Shown in pieces: positions 62,447-64,000 of a DNA stretch of 64,000 nt. Each line of letters starts with the position of its first letter. The stretch's first letter is position 1. Below the pieces are notes generated by a model that did not search any database, was not told the origin of the DNA, and saw nothing but the letters and a program-made list of their open reading frames with translations. Source of the stretch: Bradyrhizobium sp. ISRA464 (lineage in GTDB: Bacteria; Pseudomonadota; Alphaproteobacteria; Rhizobiales; Xanthobacteraceae); contig NZ_CP094526.1 in assembly GCF_029910095.1 (NCBI RefSeq), forward strand, positions 5,890,001 to 5,954,000. The letters are read 5' to 3'. A program made the translations under genes and the position numbers.

Positions 62447-63385
62447 TCAACTCGGCTGCGACGCCACGACGGCGGAGATCTCTTCAAGAAGCGCCGCGTG
62501 CTGTTTCCAGGGTATGCGGTCGACACTCATCTGCGGTCGCCCGGGATGCTCGGCCCGGCTGTCATCAACCGCCTGCCCGGTCTCCACCGCCGCCGACAGG
62601 AACAGCTGATCCATATCACGATTGAAATAGTGTAGAAGAGCGTCCCGCAACGCCGGCTTGGTGCAGGCCATTGCAGCAAGGAGCCCATAAGCTCCCCAGT
62701 TCGATACGCCGGCGACGATGAGCGCATCAACCGGGGTCGTTGCTGCGATCACCTCGCCGTTGGGAATTCCGCGTTCGATGATTTCCTTGGGCAGGGATCC
62801 CATCCCGATTTCATTGCCGCCGTCCCCGATACCGATCGTGTGCCAGCGACGCTTCGCGGCGGGGTCGCTAAAGAGAAGATGGAGCGGTGCCGTTTCGCGC
62901 GACATATCCCATCCGTGCTCCCGATGAGGCTTTCCATCCGAACCCGGAGAAGCCCGCTCAATTGCGATCAAGTGAGTGATCGGCCGATCGCCTGTTTCGA
63001 GATACTGTCGTAGGCGAAGAACCGAACTCTCCGTCGTCGACACGATCTCAAGATTCACGGGCGCCGGCAGCGCATCGACTACGGCCCACACCGCCTTTGC
63101 GCACGGTGCATCGGTAATGACCGTTACCGGGATCCCCACATTTGCGAGGCCCGCGGCCAGATGGGCCATCCCCACAAGCCCATCCGTTTCTGGAGAAGGC
63201 GGCTCCGCGTGCCGGATATAGAAACCGGTGACGATGCCAACGTGCGCGTTGGGCGTGTTCATGATAACCTCTGCGGCGCGGGCGAGATTGCCTTTTGCCC
63301 ACTCGGTCATCTGGCTGATGTCGCGTTTGACTCTGCGCCCGATGATTGCCTCGATCCGGGCTACGGCCTCATTCACTGTCTCCAC
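62447..63385 (-). CDS. D-glutamate cyclase-like (DUF4392) protein
   Basis: A 312-residue protein. It begins at GTG 63385. The C-terminal domain of D-glutamate cyclase is visible: NAHVGIVTGFYIRHAEPPSPETDG, GIGDGGNEIGMGSLP, and SNWGAYGLLAAMAC. The mammalian homologue converts D-glutamate to 5-oxo-D-proline. Ligand residues cannot be assigned individually; the reaction is inferred from the family. The adjacent genes are unrelated. Confidence 0.85.
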   Translation of the reverse strand: METVNEAVARIEAIIGRRVKRDISQMTEWAKGNLARAAEVIMNTPNAHVGIVTGFYIRHAEPPSPETDGLVGMAHLAAGLANVGIPVTVITDAPCAKAVWAVVDALPAPVNLEIVSTTESSVLRLRQYLETGDRPITHLIAIERASPGSDGKPHREHGWDMSRETAPLHLLFSDPAAKRRWHTIGIGDGGNEIGMGSLPKEIIERGIPNGEVIAATTPVDALIVAGVSNWGAYGLLAAMACTKPALRDALLHYFNRDMDQLFLSAAVETGQAVDDSRAEHPGRPQMSVDRIPWKQHAALLEEISAVVASQPS

Positions 63386-63416
63386 CTCGACTTGCAGCGT
63401 ATCCAGGGATAGTTCG

Positions 63417-63584
63417 TCAGGTTCGTGTTGGCTTCTGGGGATGGAATAGCTCTTCGACGGACTGTTTCGGGTCCTTGATGCAAGAGCGGTCCTTGCGATC
63501 GTTCTTCTGGGCCTCGAGCTTCTGCAGAAAACGGAAACGCGGCGATCGGGTCGCGTGCCCCGATCGCCCGTGCTTGGTCATGCC
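63417..63584 (-). CDS. possible 55-aa basic protein
   Basis: A short minus frame, MTKHGRSGHATRSPRFRFLQ then KLEAQKNDRKDRSCIKDPKQS, with AAGGG about 8 bases before its ATG. It is very basic and lacks any recognised domain. It lies 31 bases upstream of the cyclase start; it may be real or a chance frame. Confidence 0.3.
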   Translation of the reverse strand, partial: GMTKHGRSGHATRSPRFRFLQKLEAQKNDRKDRSCIKDPKQSVEELFHPQKPTRT

Positions 63585-63801
63585 GAAACCCTTTTGGCCC
63601 CCATGCGTCATTTGATCACCAACGAAAGCCGTGCAGCTCATCTCTTGCACCCGGGAGCTGCCACCGGAGGCCAAAGCTTCATGCGGTTCGCCGAGAATAG
63701 CCCTGATCGTCAGGAGGCGCGAGGCTGGGACAGTCGGTTTGTGCGGCGCACCGAGACGCGCAAAGCTACTCCCGGATCAGAGGCACGAAGCGGACGGGCG
63801 C

Positions 63802-64000
63802 TATGATCGTAGTTGTGGTCGTTCCGTCGGCGTGTTTTGCCAACACCGTAAGCTCCTGGACCACGACATTGGGCCAAGCATCGATCTTCTTGGTTGAGGA
63901 CGAAGCCCTCATCCGAATGATGATTGCCAGATGGTGGAGGAGCTTGGGCATCGGGTCGTCGCTGAGGCGGGCAGCGTCCGCGATGCGGAACCGCTTGCTC
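63802..64000 (+). pseudogene. response-regulator receiver domain, broken and cut by the window end
   Basis: The plus frame reads FLVEDEALIRMMIA, the first strand and acidic pair of a CheY-type receiver; near 63930 the homology moves one frame over (MVEELGHRVVAEAGSVRDAEP), implying a one-base loss. The upstream 30 residues look non-coding. The phosphorylated Asp lies beyond the window edge. Confidence 0.45.

Noticed and set aside
1..64000. CRISPR arrays, rRNA or tRNA genes
   Set aside because: No regularly spaced repeats and no tRNA-like cloverleaf or rRNA sequence were noticed on either strand by eye; a tRNA scan would settle it.

Overview
The base composition (high GC), gene content and small-protein families of this window fit a Bradyrhizobium-like alphaproteobacterium (Nitrobacteraceae, order Hyphomicrobiales). 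This is inferred from sequence character; no rRNA or tRNA is present to prove it. The window falls into three zones: a decayed accessory zone (about 1-15.6 kb), a dense catabolic island (15.6-53.2 kb), and a second decayed, IS-scarred zone (53.2-64 kb).

Zone 1 (1-15.6 kb) mixes small conserved proteins (a Zn-ribbon miniprotein at 535, a GrlR-like protein at 946-1350), an adenylate cyclase/TolB/TPR protein, a SnoaL-like secreted protein and many broken genes (SGNH hydrolase, monooxygenase, serine recombinase, aldo/keto reductase, LysR, integrase, ketosteroid-dehydrogenase-like flavoprotein, AraC). One intact minus-strand operon stands out: SDR, MFS exporter, carboxymuconolactone-decarboxylase-like protein and cupin (11676 to 8406). 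The LysR gene divergent from it is disrupted.

Zone 2 (15.6-53.2 kb) is a set of acyl-CoA and ring-oxidation units. The first unit (22575 to 15617, minus) encodes a HicB-like protein, a Rieske oxygenase, its ferredoxin-type reductase, a periplasmic binding protein, a CoA transferase, a thiolase/lipid-transfer protein and a DUF35 OB-fold partner; a divergent MarR gene and a TACGTATACGTA palindrome sit at its head. The second unit (28463 to 23279, minus, plus the divergent 28546-30938) has a FadR-type GntR regulator, an enoyl-CoA hydratase-like protein, a double-domain acyl-CoA dehydrogenase, a CoA transferase, another acyl-CoA dehydrogenase and a binding protein. The third and largest unit (31.2-53.2 kb) has a TetR regulator, an FAD oxidoreductase, a complete Liv-type ABC importer with an acyl-CoA synthetase embedded in it, a two-subunit ring-hydroxylating dioxygenase, acyl-CoA dehydrogenase, hydrolase, SDR and hydratase, and an acyl-CoA ligase with an aminoglycoside-phosphotransferase-like kinase and a DUF6285 protein. 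Three 27-bp sites with the same ATAATCCG arm lie upstream of the units in this third block, suggesting one TetR regulon. The substrate is unknown; an alicyclic, steroid-like or aromatic carboxylic acid is the most economical guess.

Zone 3 (53.2-64 kb) contains IS630 and IS3 fragments, fragments of a second Liv transporter, a 612-bp IS66 deletion derivative with an 8-bp target duplication, bacterioferritin, a VOC protein, a cupin, an unusual fumarylacetoacetate-hydrolase/ketopantoate-reductase fusion, an MFS remnant, a D-glutamate-cyclase-like protein and a broken response-regulator start at the window edge.
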